Below are positions 53,717 through 64,000 of a stretch of 64,000 nucleotides of DNA, piece by piece. The notes under the pieces were generated by a model, which did not search any database, was not told where the DNA came from, and saw only the letters and a program-made list of their open reading frames with translations. The translations under genes and the position numbers were made by a program. Position 1 is the first letter of the stretch, and every line of letters begins with the position of its first letter. Source of the stretch: Deltaproteobacteria bacterium (GTDB taxonomy: Bacteria; Myxococcota_A; Polyangia; Polyangiales; Ga0077539); the NCBI GenBank assembly GCA_016704445.1, contig JADJAE010000160.1:310001-374000 (forward strand). The letters run 5' to 3'.

Positions 53717-56066
53717 CTAGTGCGCCGGGGTGGCGGCGGTGACGACCGCGGCGTGGTCGGGGTTGCCCTGCGGGCGGCCGAGCCGCTGCAGGTACGCGAT
53801 GAGGGCGACCGCCTCGGAGTCGGGCGCGACCGGGGCGCCGTTGGCGCGGAGGTCGGCGGCGATGGCCTGCGCCTGGGCCTGGGCGATCTCGCGCGCGGCG
53901 CTGAGCTCCGCGGGGCGGTAGGGCACGCCCACGGCGCGCATCGCCTCGAGCTTGCCGGCGGTGCGGGAGAGGTCCACCCGCGCCGTGGTGAGGTGCGGAT
54001 AGGCGGGCATGTTGGAGCCCGGCGAGGTCGAGCGAGGGTCGGCCAGGTGGCGAAGGTGCCAGAGGTTGGGGTAGCGGCCGCCCTCGCGGGCGAGGTCCGG
54101 CCCGGTGCGCTTGGAGCCCCACTGGAAGGGGTGGTCGAAGATCGAGTCCTCCAGGCGCGAGGGCTCGCCGTAGCGGATGGTCTCGGCGCGCATCGCGCGA
54201 ATCATCTGCGAGTGGCAGTTGTAGCAACCCTCGCGGATGTAGAGGTCGCGCCCCTCGAGCTCGAGCGGGGTGTACGGCCTGGTGCGCACCGTGGCGATCT
54301 CCGCGCGGTTGATCACCAGCGAGGGGATGAGCTCGGCGACGCCGCCGACGAAGACGGCGAGCGCGGTGAGCACGGTGAAGATCACCGCGCGCCCCTCGAC
54401 CAGCCGGTGCCAGGTGGGGCGGCCGTCCTCGCGAGAGAGCTGCAGCGCGATCACTCCGGAGATGGCCACGAAGACGCCGATGCTGGCGAAGGTCACGCTG
54501 GCGACCTCGCTCATCACGGCGATGGACATGAAGATCCCGACGACGAGCGCGGTGAGCACCACCGGGGTGCCGAAGGCCACGCGCGTCCAGGGCACCTCGT
54601 CCTTGGCGATGGGGGTATCGAGCACCATCGCCTCGCCGTCGGTGGCCTCGCCCGAGCGGGCGGTGACCCAGAGGTTCCAGGCCATGAGGCAGAAGCCGCC
54701 GAGGTACATCGTGCCGCCCACCAGGGCGGGTCCAGTACATCGGGCGAAGCGCCATCAGGGTCTCGACGAAGTTCGGATAGACCAGCGCGCCCTGGTCATT
54801 GACCGCGCGCCACATCAGGCCCTGGGTGATGCCGCCCACCCACATCGAGATCACGTAGAGGAGGATCCCGACGGTGCCGACCCAGAAGTGCACGTCCGCG
54901 GCGGCCTTGGAGTGGAGCTTGGTGTTGTAGAGCCGCGGCACCAGCCAATAGAACATGCCCGCGGCCATGAAGCCGTTCCAGCCGAGGGCGCCCTCGTGGA
55001 CGTGGCCGACGATCCAGTCGGTGTAGTGGGCGAGGCCGTTGACGCTCCTGATGGAGAGCAGCGGGCCCTCGAAGGTGGCCATGCCGTAGAAGGTCACGCC
55101 CGCCACGAAGAACTTGAGCACCGGGTCGGTGCGCACCTTGTCCCAGGCGCCGCGCAGGGTGAGCAGCCCGTTGAGCATGCCGCCCCAGGAGGGCGCCCAG
55201 AGCATCACCGAGAAGATCATCCCGAGCGTCTGCGCCCACTCCGGCAGGGCCGTGTAGAGCAGGTGGTGGGGACCGGCCCAGATGTACATGAACACCAGGG
55301 CCCAGAAGTGGATGACCGAGAGCCGGTACGAGTAGACGGGCCTCCCCGCGGCCTTGGGGAGGAAGTAGTACATGATCCCCAGGATGGGGGTCGTGAGGAA
55401 GAAGGCGACCGCGTTGTGGCCGTACCACCACTGGGTGAGCGCGTCCTGCACGCCGCCGAAGAGCGAGTAGCTCTTCATGGGCGACCACGGCATCGCGAGG
55501 TTGTTGACGATGTAGAGCATCGCCACGGTTACGATGGTGGCGATGTAGAACCAGATCGCGACGTAGAGATGCTTCTCTCTGCGCCTGGCGAGGGTCCAGA
55601 AGAAGTTCACCGCGAAGACCACCCAGATGAGGGTGACGGCGATGTCGATGGGCCACTCGAGCTCGGCGTACTCCTTGGCCTGCGTGTAGCCGAGCGGGAG
55701 CGAGACGGCGGCCGAGACGATGATGGCCTGCCAGCCCCAGAAGTGGATCTTGCCCAGCAGGTCGGAGGCCACGCGGGTCTTCAGCAGTCGCTGCGTGGAG
55801 TAGTAGATGCCCGCGAAGAGCATGTTGCCCACGAACGCGAAGATCACCGCGTTGGTGTGCAGCGGGCGAAGCCGGCCGAAGGTGAGGTAGGGGGCGACGT
55901 TGGCCCCGTGGAAGGCCAGCTGCAGCGCGATGATCACGCCCACCAGCATGCCCACGATCCCCCACAAGATGGAGGCCGCGACGAACTGCCGCGTCAGCTG
56001 ATCGTTGTAGCGGATGCGGATGAGCGAGGACTCGGCGGTCGATGGGGTCTCTGGTTCGTGGCTCAT
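53717..56066 (-). CDS. ccoNO: CcoN–CcoO fusion, catalytic core of cbb3 cytochrome oxidase (frame change near 54730)
   Basis: One polypeptide of about 782 residues. The CcoN part has the heme and copper His ligands: PLHTNAVIFAFVGN (low-spin heme), WYGHNAVAFFLTTP and GPHHLLYTALP (CuB), and HYTDWIVGHVHEGALGWNGF (high-spin and low-spin heme). It runs straight into the last CcoN span (YLGGFCLMAWNLWV) and a CcoO part with a CxxCH heme (REGCYNCHSQMIR) and TSPGSNMPAYPHL with the axial Met. The frame changes near 54730 (one extra base, or two missing), between PMYWT and GGTMYLGG; no stop or start separates the two parts, so the fusion is natural. It reduces O2 with high affinity. Confidence 0.9.
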
Positions 56067-56236
56067 GGGTTCCTATGCGCCTCGTCGGGCTCCGGAGGCG
56101 CGTCGTCCTGGATGGGGAAGAGGCTCATGCGTTCGACGTGCTGCCAGTCGCGGTCGGCGAGGCTCTTGGTGAAGAGCGCCAGCGCGGCGCCCGTGAGTAA
56201 CAGGCCTACCGAGGCCAAGATGATCAGGATCTCCAA
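56063..56236 (-). CDS. ccoS: CcoS, cbb3 assembly protein
   Basis: A 57-residue protein with one N-terminal span (LEILIILASVGLLLTGAALA) and a short acidic tail (MSLFPIQDD) like other CcoS proteins, which help insert cofactors into CcoN. The start is TTG 56236 with GGGAGG 5 bases upstream, nested in the end of ccoI; the stop overlaps the ccoNO start (ATGA). Confidence 0.85.
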   Translation of the reverse strand: MEILIILASVGLLLTGAALALFTKSLADRDWQHVERMSLFPIQDDAPPEPDEAHRNP

Positions 56237-58609
56237 AGAGGCCTCCCGGGCGAGAGCGACGCGATCGTCGCCAGCAGGATCGACAGCGACGAGATCGGCA
56301 TGACCACCGCGCAGAGCAGCGGTGACATGAGACCCGCGAAGGCCAACGATACCGTGCCGACGTTGTAGACGGTGGCCACGGTGAGGTTGCGACGGTTGAT
56401 GCGGGTGAGGGCCGTCGCCGCGATGAGCGCGAGGCGCACCGGCCGAAGGCCCGCCGTGACGAACCAGGCGTCGGTGCGCGACGGCATGAACGGCCGGTCG
56501 ATGGTGGGCGTCGCCGAGCAGAACGCGCGCTCCACGGCGGGGCCGTCGTTGATGCCGTCGCCGATCATCCAGGTGTCGCGGCGGTCGTGGGCCTCGATGA
56601 AGCGGGCCTTGTCGTCCGGGGGAGCAGCCGCCGACCGCGCGGCTCTCCGGCAAGGCCCAGCGCGCGAGCCATCGCGGCGACGCGGGCGGGCTCGTCGCCG
56701 CTGAGGATCCACACCTCGCGCCCGGTGGCGGCGAGCGCCGCGACCTCCGACTTCGCGTCGGGCCGCAGCGCCTCGGTGGTCTCCAGCGCCGCGATCGCCA
56801 CGCCCTGACGCCCGAGCACCAGGTCGCCCTCGGAGGACGCCGCCCACGAGCCGCGACCCAGTCGCCACGTGACGCCCGCGGCGACCAGCTCGACGCCTGC
56901 GCCGGGTGTCTCGCGGGTGGTGAGCGTGGCGTCGAACGCGACCGGCAGCCCCGAAGCCTCCAGCGCCCGACGGACCGCAACGCTCTTGGGGTGGGTGCTG
57001 CGGACCACGAGGTTGTACAGCGACGCGCGGGCCTCTTCGGAGAGGGCCGTCAGCGCCTCGGGGTGCACGAGCTCCAGCGAGCCGGTGGTGAGGGTCCCGG
57101 TCTTGTCGAAGACGACGCGGCGCACGTCCGGGAGGCGGTCGAGCAGGCTCGCTGAGCGCACGAAGAGCCCGGCGCGGCGCAGGCCCGCGAACACCATCTC
57201 GTAGGCGGTGGGCGTGGCGATGCCGAAGGCGCAGGGGCAGGTGACCACCAGCAGCGCGGTGGTCGCCTGGAGGGCGCGGGCGAAGTCGTGGCGGAGCAGC
57301 AGCCAGTACGCGAAGCACAGCGCCGCGAGCGCGAGGACCACGATGACGTAGATCCGCGTCAGGCGCTGCCACCACGCGGTGGAGCGGGAGGTGTCCGCGG
57401 CGTCAGCGCGCGTCGAGCGGAGGAGCTCGCGCAGCGAGGAGGCCGAGAAGTCCTCCTGGGACTCCACGGTGACCGCCTCGGCGCCGAGGTTGGAGGCGCC
57501 TGCGGGCACGGTCTCACCGCGCGCGAAGGCCGCAGGGACGCTCTCCCCGGTGATCCAGTCGAGCGAGAGGCTGGCGGCCTCGGAGGTGAGCGTGGCGCGC
57601 ACCGGGACGAGGTCTCCCGGGGACACGAGCAGCGTGTCGCCCGGGACGAGCTCCCCGCAGCGGACGACCTCGACGCGCTCGTCGCGCACCCGCCGGGCCA
57701 GCAGGCCGTCGGCGCCGTCGGAGGCCAGGAGCATGGCGCGGTTGCGCTCGACGACGCGCTCCTGGAGCCAGCGGCCGGTGAGCATCAGCACGATGAAGGT
57801 GCACACCGTGTCGAAGAAGGCGCCGCCGTCGCGGCCCGCGAGGAAGTTCCAGAGCGAGCCGGTGAAGGCGAGGACGATGCCCAGGGCGATGGGCACGTCC
57901 ATGTGCAGCACGCCGCGCCGCAGGCAACGCCACGCCGAGCGCAGGAACACCGAACCCCCGACCACCACGCTCGCCAGCGCGAGGAGCATGGAGAGCCATC
58001 GAAAGACGTCGTAGACCGCGCCCTCGCGGAGCCCGAGGTGCACGGGCACCGAGAACATCATCGCGTTGAGGGCGAAGGCCGCGCAGAGCCCGATGCGCCA
58101 GAGAAGGCCCGAGGAGCGAGGCACCTCGGTCTTCAGCGCAGGCCCGAGCGCGTACCCGAAGCGCCCGACCTCCTCCACGAAGGCCCGCAGCGGAAACGCC
58201 CTCGTGACGAGCAGCTCAACCCTCCCCAGCGCGGGGTTGACCGTGACCGCGAGGCGCGACGCACGATCTCCGTAGCGCTCGAAGAGGGAGTCGATCAGCC
58301 ACACGCAGGCGGCGCACTGCACCCCTGGAGGTCGAGGTCCACGCGCTTCGGCCCCTCGCTCGCGACGAGCGTCGCCTCCATTGCGTCGAGCCACTTCATG
58401 TCGCGCGTCGAGGTCGAAGGCGCGGCCGGCCCGATGACGCCTCCGCGCAGGTCGTAGTAGCGCTGCAGGCCGCCCGAGGAGATCAGCCCATGCACCACCC
58501 GGCAGCCCGTGCAGCAGAACCCGTCGAGCGCGCCGAGTCCGAGGTCGCTGCCGCAATGAAGGCAGGCCCGTTCGCCCGCCCGCGTCTCCTCAAGGACCTC
58601 AGTCGTCAT
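56224..58609 (-). CDS. ccoI: CcoI, copper-transporting P-type ATPase (two frameshifts)
   Basis: About 795 residues after correction. It delivers copper for cbb3 oxidase CuB. The N-terminus has a Cys-rich metal-binding stretch (CLHCGSDLGL and CCTGCRVVHG) and an HMA-like CxxC (VQCAACVWLID). The P-type features are all present: TGES (DWITGESVP), CPC (VVTCPCAFGIATPT), DKTGTLTTG phosphorylation site, HP locus (RSTHPKSVAV) and GDGINDGPA. One base is missing in a G4 run near 58323 and another in a C5 run near 56620. Without repair it would be read as three fragments. First gene of the oxidase operon. Confidence 0.92.
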
Positions 58610-58812
58610 CGACGCGCCGCATCAGCAACCCGGGTGCCACTCTGCTCATCTCGCAAGTATGCGCACGCTCCGCGCAGTCCATGCGCATCGGACGCAGCGA
58701 ATGCGTCGCCGCTGGAGCCCTCGGAGGGAGACCCCTGCGACCTCCAGCAGAGCGCTCGGAGGGCGGAGAACGTGCCCCGCGCAGCGGCACGTCGCTTGTA
58801 CCCGGTCGCCTC

Positions 58813-59211
58813 ATGCCCACGAGGTCTGACTCATCGTGCAGCGTGCTCGTGGTCGAAGACGCGGTCTCGGCTGGCAGCACGCTCGCGCGGCTGCTGCGTG
58901 AGGACGGCTACGAGGTCGAGGTGGTGCTCGACGGGGAGGCGGCGATGAAGCGGCTCGCGCGCGCACCGACGCCCGATGTGCTGGTCACCGACTACCGCCT
59001 GCCTCGGGCCGACGGGCTGGAGGTCGCGACCTTCGGGCGGCGGCTGCACCCCGATCTCGGCGTTGTGATGGTCACCAGCTATCCCGAGGTCATCGCCCGT
59101 ATCGCGCCTCGCGCCGACGTCCCAACGGTCATGCTCTCCAAGCCGCTGATCTACGCAGAGCTCACCCGGGTGCTCGAAGGATTGAGCGCGAGGTTGCTCG
59201 CTCCAGCGTAG
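58813..59211 (+). CDS. Stand-alone response-regulator receiver protein
   Basis: A 132-residue receiver domain with no output domain. The phosphoacceptor Asp is in VLVTDYRLPRADGLEV; the acidic pocket is in VLVVEDAVSAGSTLARLL; the Thr/Ser and Lys switch residues are in VMVTSYPE and VMLSKPLIY. ATG 58813 begins just before the first strand. It is divergent from ccoI and so may help control the oxidase operon through a histidine kinase elsewhere. Confidence 0.87.
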   Translation: MPTRSDSSCSVLVVEDAVSAGSTLARLLREDGYEVEVVLDGEAAMKRLARAPTPDVLVTDYRLPRADGLEVATFGRRLHPDLGVVMVTSYPEVIARIAPRADVPTVMLSKPLIYAELTRVLEGLSARLLAPA

Positions 59212-59235
59212 GGCTTCGATGAGCGTGCCTGTGGC

Positions 59236-60000
59236 ATGCCCGGTGCTGCCCTTCGGGCACCGACGAGGGTGCGGAACGCCGCATCGGAAGGCTTGGCGAC
59301 GGCGATGGGCTCGAACGATCTAGCGGACGCCAGCGAGTGTGGCATCGGCGTGAGGGAGATTCTCTCCGGTGACGGCACGGTGAGGCGTCGCTTGATGGTC
59401 CACTGCGACCCTCGAAGCGAAGCCGTCTACGTGTCGAACTGCGCGGCCTGCGAGCGCTGCATCGGCTTCCGGCCGCCGAATCCTGGACAGTCCGGGACGG
59501 TCCTCTGTCGTCGCTTCGAGGGGGAGGCGACGCCCCCGGCCGATGCCGGATTGCAGGCGCCTGTGCGGGCGGTGATGGAACGAAACATCGTCTGCGTGAG
59601 GCCAGACGTGCGCGTCGATACCATCGCCGCGCTGCTCCTGGAGTGGGGCGCCGACGGTGTCCCGGTGGTCGACGAGGACGGCCACCCCGTCGGGATGATT
59701 TCATGGACCGACCTGCTGCGTGAGCGCCTCGACGGAGCGACCCCTCCGGCCGGGCCGGGCGAGGCTGGCGGAGCCGATCTCCCCGTCGAGGCTCCAGCGC
59801 ACGCCACGGCGGGCGACGTGATGACGCCGCTCGTGTTCTCGGTCGTCGAGAGCACCGAGCTCTCTCGCGCGGCCGCGTTGATGTCCGCCGAGGGATTCCA
59901 GCAGCTGCCGGTCGTCATGGGCGACGGGAGCGTCGGCGGACTGCTCTCGACCCGCGACGTCGCCCGCTGGGTCGGGAGCTCGGAGCGATCGAAGAAGTAG
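59236..60000 (+). CDS. CBS-domain protein with N-terminal cysteine cluster
   Basis: A 254-residue cytoplasmic protein. Residues about 55-95 contain five Cys in a compact pattern (HCDPRSEAVYVSNCAACERC, later VLCRRF) that could bind zinc or an iron–sulfur cluster. Two CBS motifs follow (MERNIVCVRPDVRVDTIAAL with GADGVPVVDEDGHPVGMISW; then MTPLVFSVVESTELSRAAAL with GFQQLPVVMGDGSVGGLLST). CBS pairs bind adenosyl ligands. A redox- or energy-sensing role near the oxidase is plausible but unproven. ATG 59305 is an alternative start. Confidence 0.8.
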   Translation: MPGAALRAPTRVRNAASEGLATAMGSNDLADASECGIGVREILSGDGTVRRRLMVHCDPRSEAVYVSNCAACERCIGFRPPNPGQSGTVLCRRFEGEATPPADAGLQAPVRAVMERNIVCVRPDVRVDTIAALLLEWGADGVPVVDEDGHPVGMISWTDLLRERLDGATPPAGPGEAGGADLPVEAPAHATAGDVMTPLVFSVVESTELSRAAALMSAEGFQQLPVVMGDGSVGGLLSTRDVARWVGSSERSKK

Positions 60001-60111
60001 ACGCGGCTGACTCCGCGCGGCCACGAGGTGTCATGCGCGCAGGGCGTGCGCACGATGCGCACTCCGTTCGCCCGCGTGCGCCCCAGCTCGCCTTGTTGTA
60101 GATGCGGAGCC

Positions 60112-62395
60112 ATGACCGCTCCTTCCTTGCGTCTCCTGATTGCGGCCGCTGCGCTCGCGGCCTGCGCCCGCATCCGTGTATCCCGGCCCCGGCGCTCGGG
60201 GGAACGATGTCCCCTCCGTCGACGTCGAGCCGGTCGACGCGACGACGCTCGACGCTTCCGAGCCTGACGCCTCGGCCTTCGACGCTCCCGAACCCGACGG
60301 CGCCGCACCCGATGTCTCCGTGTCCGACGCGGCGCTGAACGACGTCCCGGTCGATGTGTCCGCGATCTCCTGTCGGGACGACTCCGCCTGTCGCGCCTCG
60401 GGCGGCGTCTGCGACCGCGTGCGGGGCCACTGCGTCGAGTGCGTGGGCCCCGATGACTGCGGAGGCAGCGGCCGGTCATGCTCGGGCAACCGCTGCGTCG
60501 CGGCCGTCGCTTGCACCACGTCGCGGATGTGCCCCGGTCAGGTGTGCAACAGCGCTCGCGGGTACTGCGTCGACTGCAATGTGGACGCGGACTGCGGCGA
60601 CGGCACGGTGTGTCGATCGAACGCGTGCGTGCAGCCGCCGCGCGCGTGCCGGTCGTCCCGCGAGTGCAGCGACCTGATGCTGGTCTGCGACACGGTCCGC
60701 GCGCAGTGCGTGGAGTGCGTCGCCGACGTCGACTGCGCGACGGGGCAGTACTGCACGCCCGACGCGACGTGCCGCCCTCAGGTCTGCACGCCCAACGCGG
60801 TCGAGTGCCTCGACGAGCGGCGCGTCCGCACCTGCGACGCCCGCGGCAGCGCCTGGGTCGAGCGCGCCTGCGCCGCCCGGGAGTCCTGCGCGACCGGCCG
60901 CTGCGCCGCGTGGACCTGCACGCCCGCGACCGCCACCTGCGCCGATGGATCGAGCCGACGGGTGTGCAACGCCGACGGCCTCGGCACCACCGACCAGCGC
61001 TGCGGCGCCGACGAGGGCTGCCGCGATGGCGTCTGCCGCGCGCGAAGCTGCGCCCCGGGGGCGACCACCTGCGTCGACGGGCGCGTGCGCCGGATCTGCT
61101 CCGCCGACGGCCTCGGAACCACCGACTCCCCATGCCCCGACCGATCGGGCTGCGTGGGCGGCGCGTGTGCTCCGTGGGTCTGCACCCCGGGCGCGGTCGA
61201 GTGCCTGACGATGACGACGGCGCGGGAGTGCTCCGCGGACGGCCAGAGCTACGCGGCCCGCACCTGCGCGGTAGGCCAGTCGTGCCGCGCCGGGGCGTGC
61301 CGCGCGTGGGCCTGCACGCCTGGGACCTCCACGTGTCGGGACAGCTCCACGATGAGCGTCTGCGCGGCCGATGGCGGCGGCTCCAGCCCGTCCCGTGCGC
61401 GGCGGGCTCATCCTGCGTCGGCGGCATGTGCCCGGCTGGATCTGCTCCCCGGGTCCCGCCGCTGCGTCGGAGCGGGCGCGGTCGAGACCTGCCGCGCCGA
61501 CGGCCTCGGCTACGGGGCGTCGACCGCGTGCGCGGTCCCGGCGAACGCGACCGCGGCCACCTGCGCTGGGGGTCTCTGCGGCTTCACCTGCGCGGGCGAA
61601 TACGCCGACTGCGACGGCACCGCGGCCAACGGATGCGAGACCGACACCCGCAACTCGGCTGCCAGCTGCGGACGTTGCGGCGCCGCCTGCCCGGGCGCCC
61701 CCAACGCCTCGCCGACCTGCGCGGCGGGCGTGTGTGGCGTGTCCTGCGCGGCGGGCTTCGCCAACTGCGACGGCCTCGCGAGCAACGGCTGCGAGTCCGC
61801 GCTCTCGTCCGCCTCGAACTGCGGCCGCTGCGGCAACGCCTGCCCGAGCATCGCCAACGGCAGCGCGTCCTGCGCGAGCGGAACCTGCGGCCTCCGCTGC
61901 AACAGCGGCTACAACCTCTGCCGAGGGACCTGCGCCGCCAACGTTGCAACCGAGACGTGCAACGGGATGGACGACGACTGCGACGGTGTGACGGACGAGG
62001 GGTGCGGCGTCGGCTCGTGCGCCTCACCCTTCATCGCCCCTCCCGACGGAGGCCGCTTCACCGGCAACATGAACGGCCGCGGGACGCAGTCAGCGACCTG
62101 CGGCTCGTCCTACAACAGCGGCGGCGTCGAGCGCATCTGGAGCTGGATCCCGTTGCGCTCGGGCACCGCGAACATCCGCCTCACGGGAGACTTCTGGCCT
62201 GCGACGCTCTACGTGCGGCAGGGCGTCTGCGCGACGGGCAGCCAGATCGCCTGCAACTCGCAGACGGGTACCTGGCCGACCGAGACGGTGACCTTCGCTG
62301 TCACCGCGGGCACGACCTACTTCGTGCTGGTGGACTGCCACTACAACGGCACCACCTACAACCCTCGCTACGACCTCACGATCACCGCGCCCTGA
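60112..62395 (+). CDS. Cysteine-rich MopE-like lipoprotein (several frame problems)
   Basis: About 760 residues after correction. Signal LLIAAAALAAC is a lipobox. After a Pro/Asp-rich spacer, many Cys-rich repeats follow, in a unit like C-x-P-G-x-x-x-C-x-D-x-x-x-x-x-x-C (CTPATATCADGSSRRVCNAD; CAPGATTCVDGRVRRICSAD; CTPGTSTCRDSSTMSVCAAD). Then GFANCDGLASNGCES-type repeats and the ETCNGMDDDCDGVTDEGCG block, a MopE/Myxococcales-type metal-binding motif. The C-terminal about 120 residues form a beta-sandwich-like domain (WIPLRSGTANIRLTGDFWPA). The frame changes once between 60165 and 60212, and three times near 61392, 61437 and 61452 (one base missing each). Probably displayed on the cell surface; function unknown. 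Confidence 0.78.
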
Positions 62396-62398
62396 GCC

Positions 62399-64000
<1,602 letters not shown>

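Noticed and set aside
53138..54802. A 554-residue plus-strand frame opposite ccoP/ccoNO
   Set aside because: Sits wholly on the complement of heme-binding genes with conserved motifs; low-complexity composition.

Overview
This window is very GC-rich chromosomal DNA. It looks like a member of the Myxococcota (Polyangia-like). The evidence is the DUF1592/DUF1552 pair, many Asp/Ala- and Cys-rich lipoproteins (one with a MopE-type metal-binding motif), a Ser/Thr protein kinase, a MoxR–DUF58–transglutaminase locus, and the conserved dprA–topA–trmFO order. The placement is inference. No IS element, integrase, prophage or CRISPR array was seen.

Layout. 1-1.4 kb: ECF sigma factor with a membrane anti-sigma/FecR protein, running off the left edge. 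1.6 kb: helix-turn-helix plus receiver-like protein. 2.4-10.8 kb: six genes each joined by a 4-bp stop/start overlap (DUF58, transglutaminase, MoxR, TPR protein, two tandem paralogues), followed by a small membrane protein. 10.8-13.4 kb: AEC-type permease, a small ORF and a lipoprotein. 13.4-18.4 kb (minus): dprA–topA–trmFO. 18.4-20.6 kb: YbgF-like lipoprotein and a LysM protein. 20.6-23.1 kb (minus): an orphan FlhA/SctV-like export-gate homologue and a sugar-nucleotide epimerase. 23.2-24.5 kb: dksA/traR and the N-end-rule leucyltransferase gene bpt. 24.6-27.4 kb: FadR-type regulator with a perfect palindromic operator, a small partner protein and a GMC oxidoreductase. 27.4-34.6 kb (minus): lipoprotein, DUF1552 and DUF1592 proteins, a hydrolase lipoprotein and a TMTC-like glycosyltransferase/TPR protein. 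34.7-37.9 kb: Cys-rich lipoprotein, PiT transporter, anchored hypothetical protein. 38.0-42.2 kb (minus): FAD oxidoreductase, lipoprotein and an rpsA-like S1 protein. 42.4-47.5 kb: tRNA-Asn, its terminator, a broken arsA copy, then arsR–arsD–arsA–acr3–arsM. 47.6-51.5 kb: ClC channel, DUF302 protein, membrane protein and a small ORF. 51.6-58.6 kb (minus): cbb3 oxidase operon ccoI–ccoS–ccoNO (fused)–ccoQ–ccoP–ccoG. 58.8-60.0 kb: receiver protein and CBS protein, divergent from ccoI. 60.1-64 kb: Cys-rich MopE-like lipoprotein and a Ser/Thr kinase running off the right edge.

Two blocks read as working systems. The ars block covers arsenite sensing (ArsR), chaperoning (ArsD), ATP-driven efflux (ArsA with Acr3) and methylation (ArsM). 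The cco block covers a high-affinity terminal oxidase with its copper ATPase and assembly factors.

Reading caution: at least 19 apparent single-base indels, several in short G or C runs, break otherwise normal genes, including topA and rpsA, which should be essential. They are most simply consensus sequencing errors. Such genes are listed here as single full-length features with the break position noted. No interval longer than 300 bases lacks an assigned feature.
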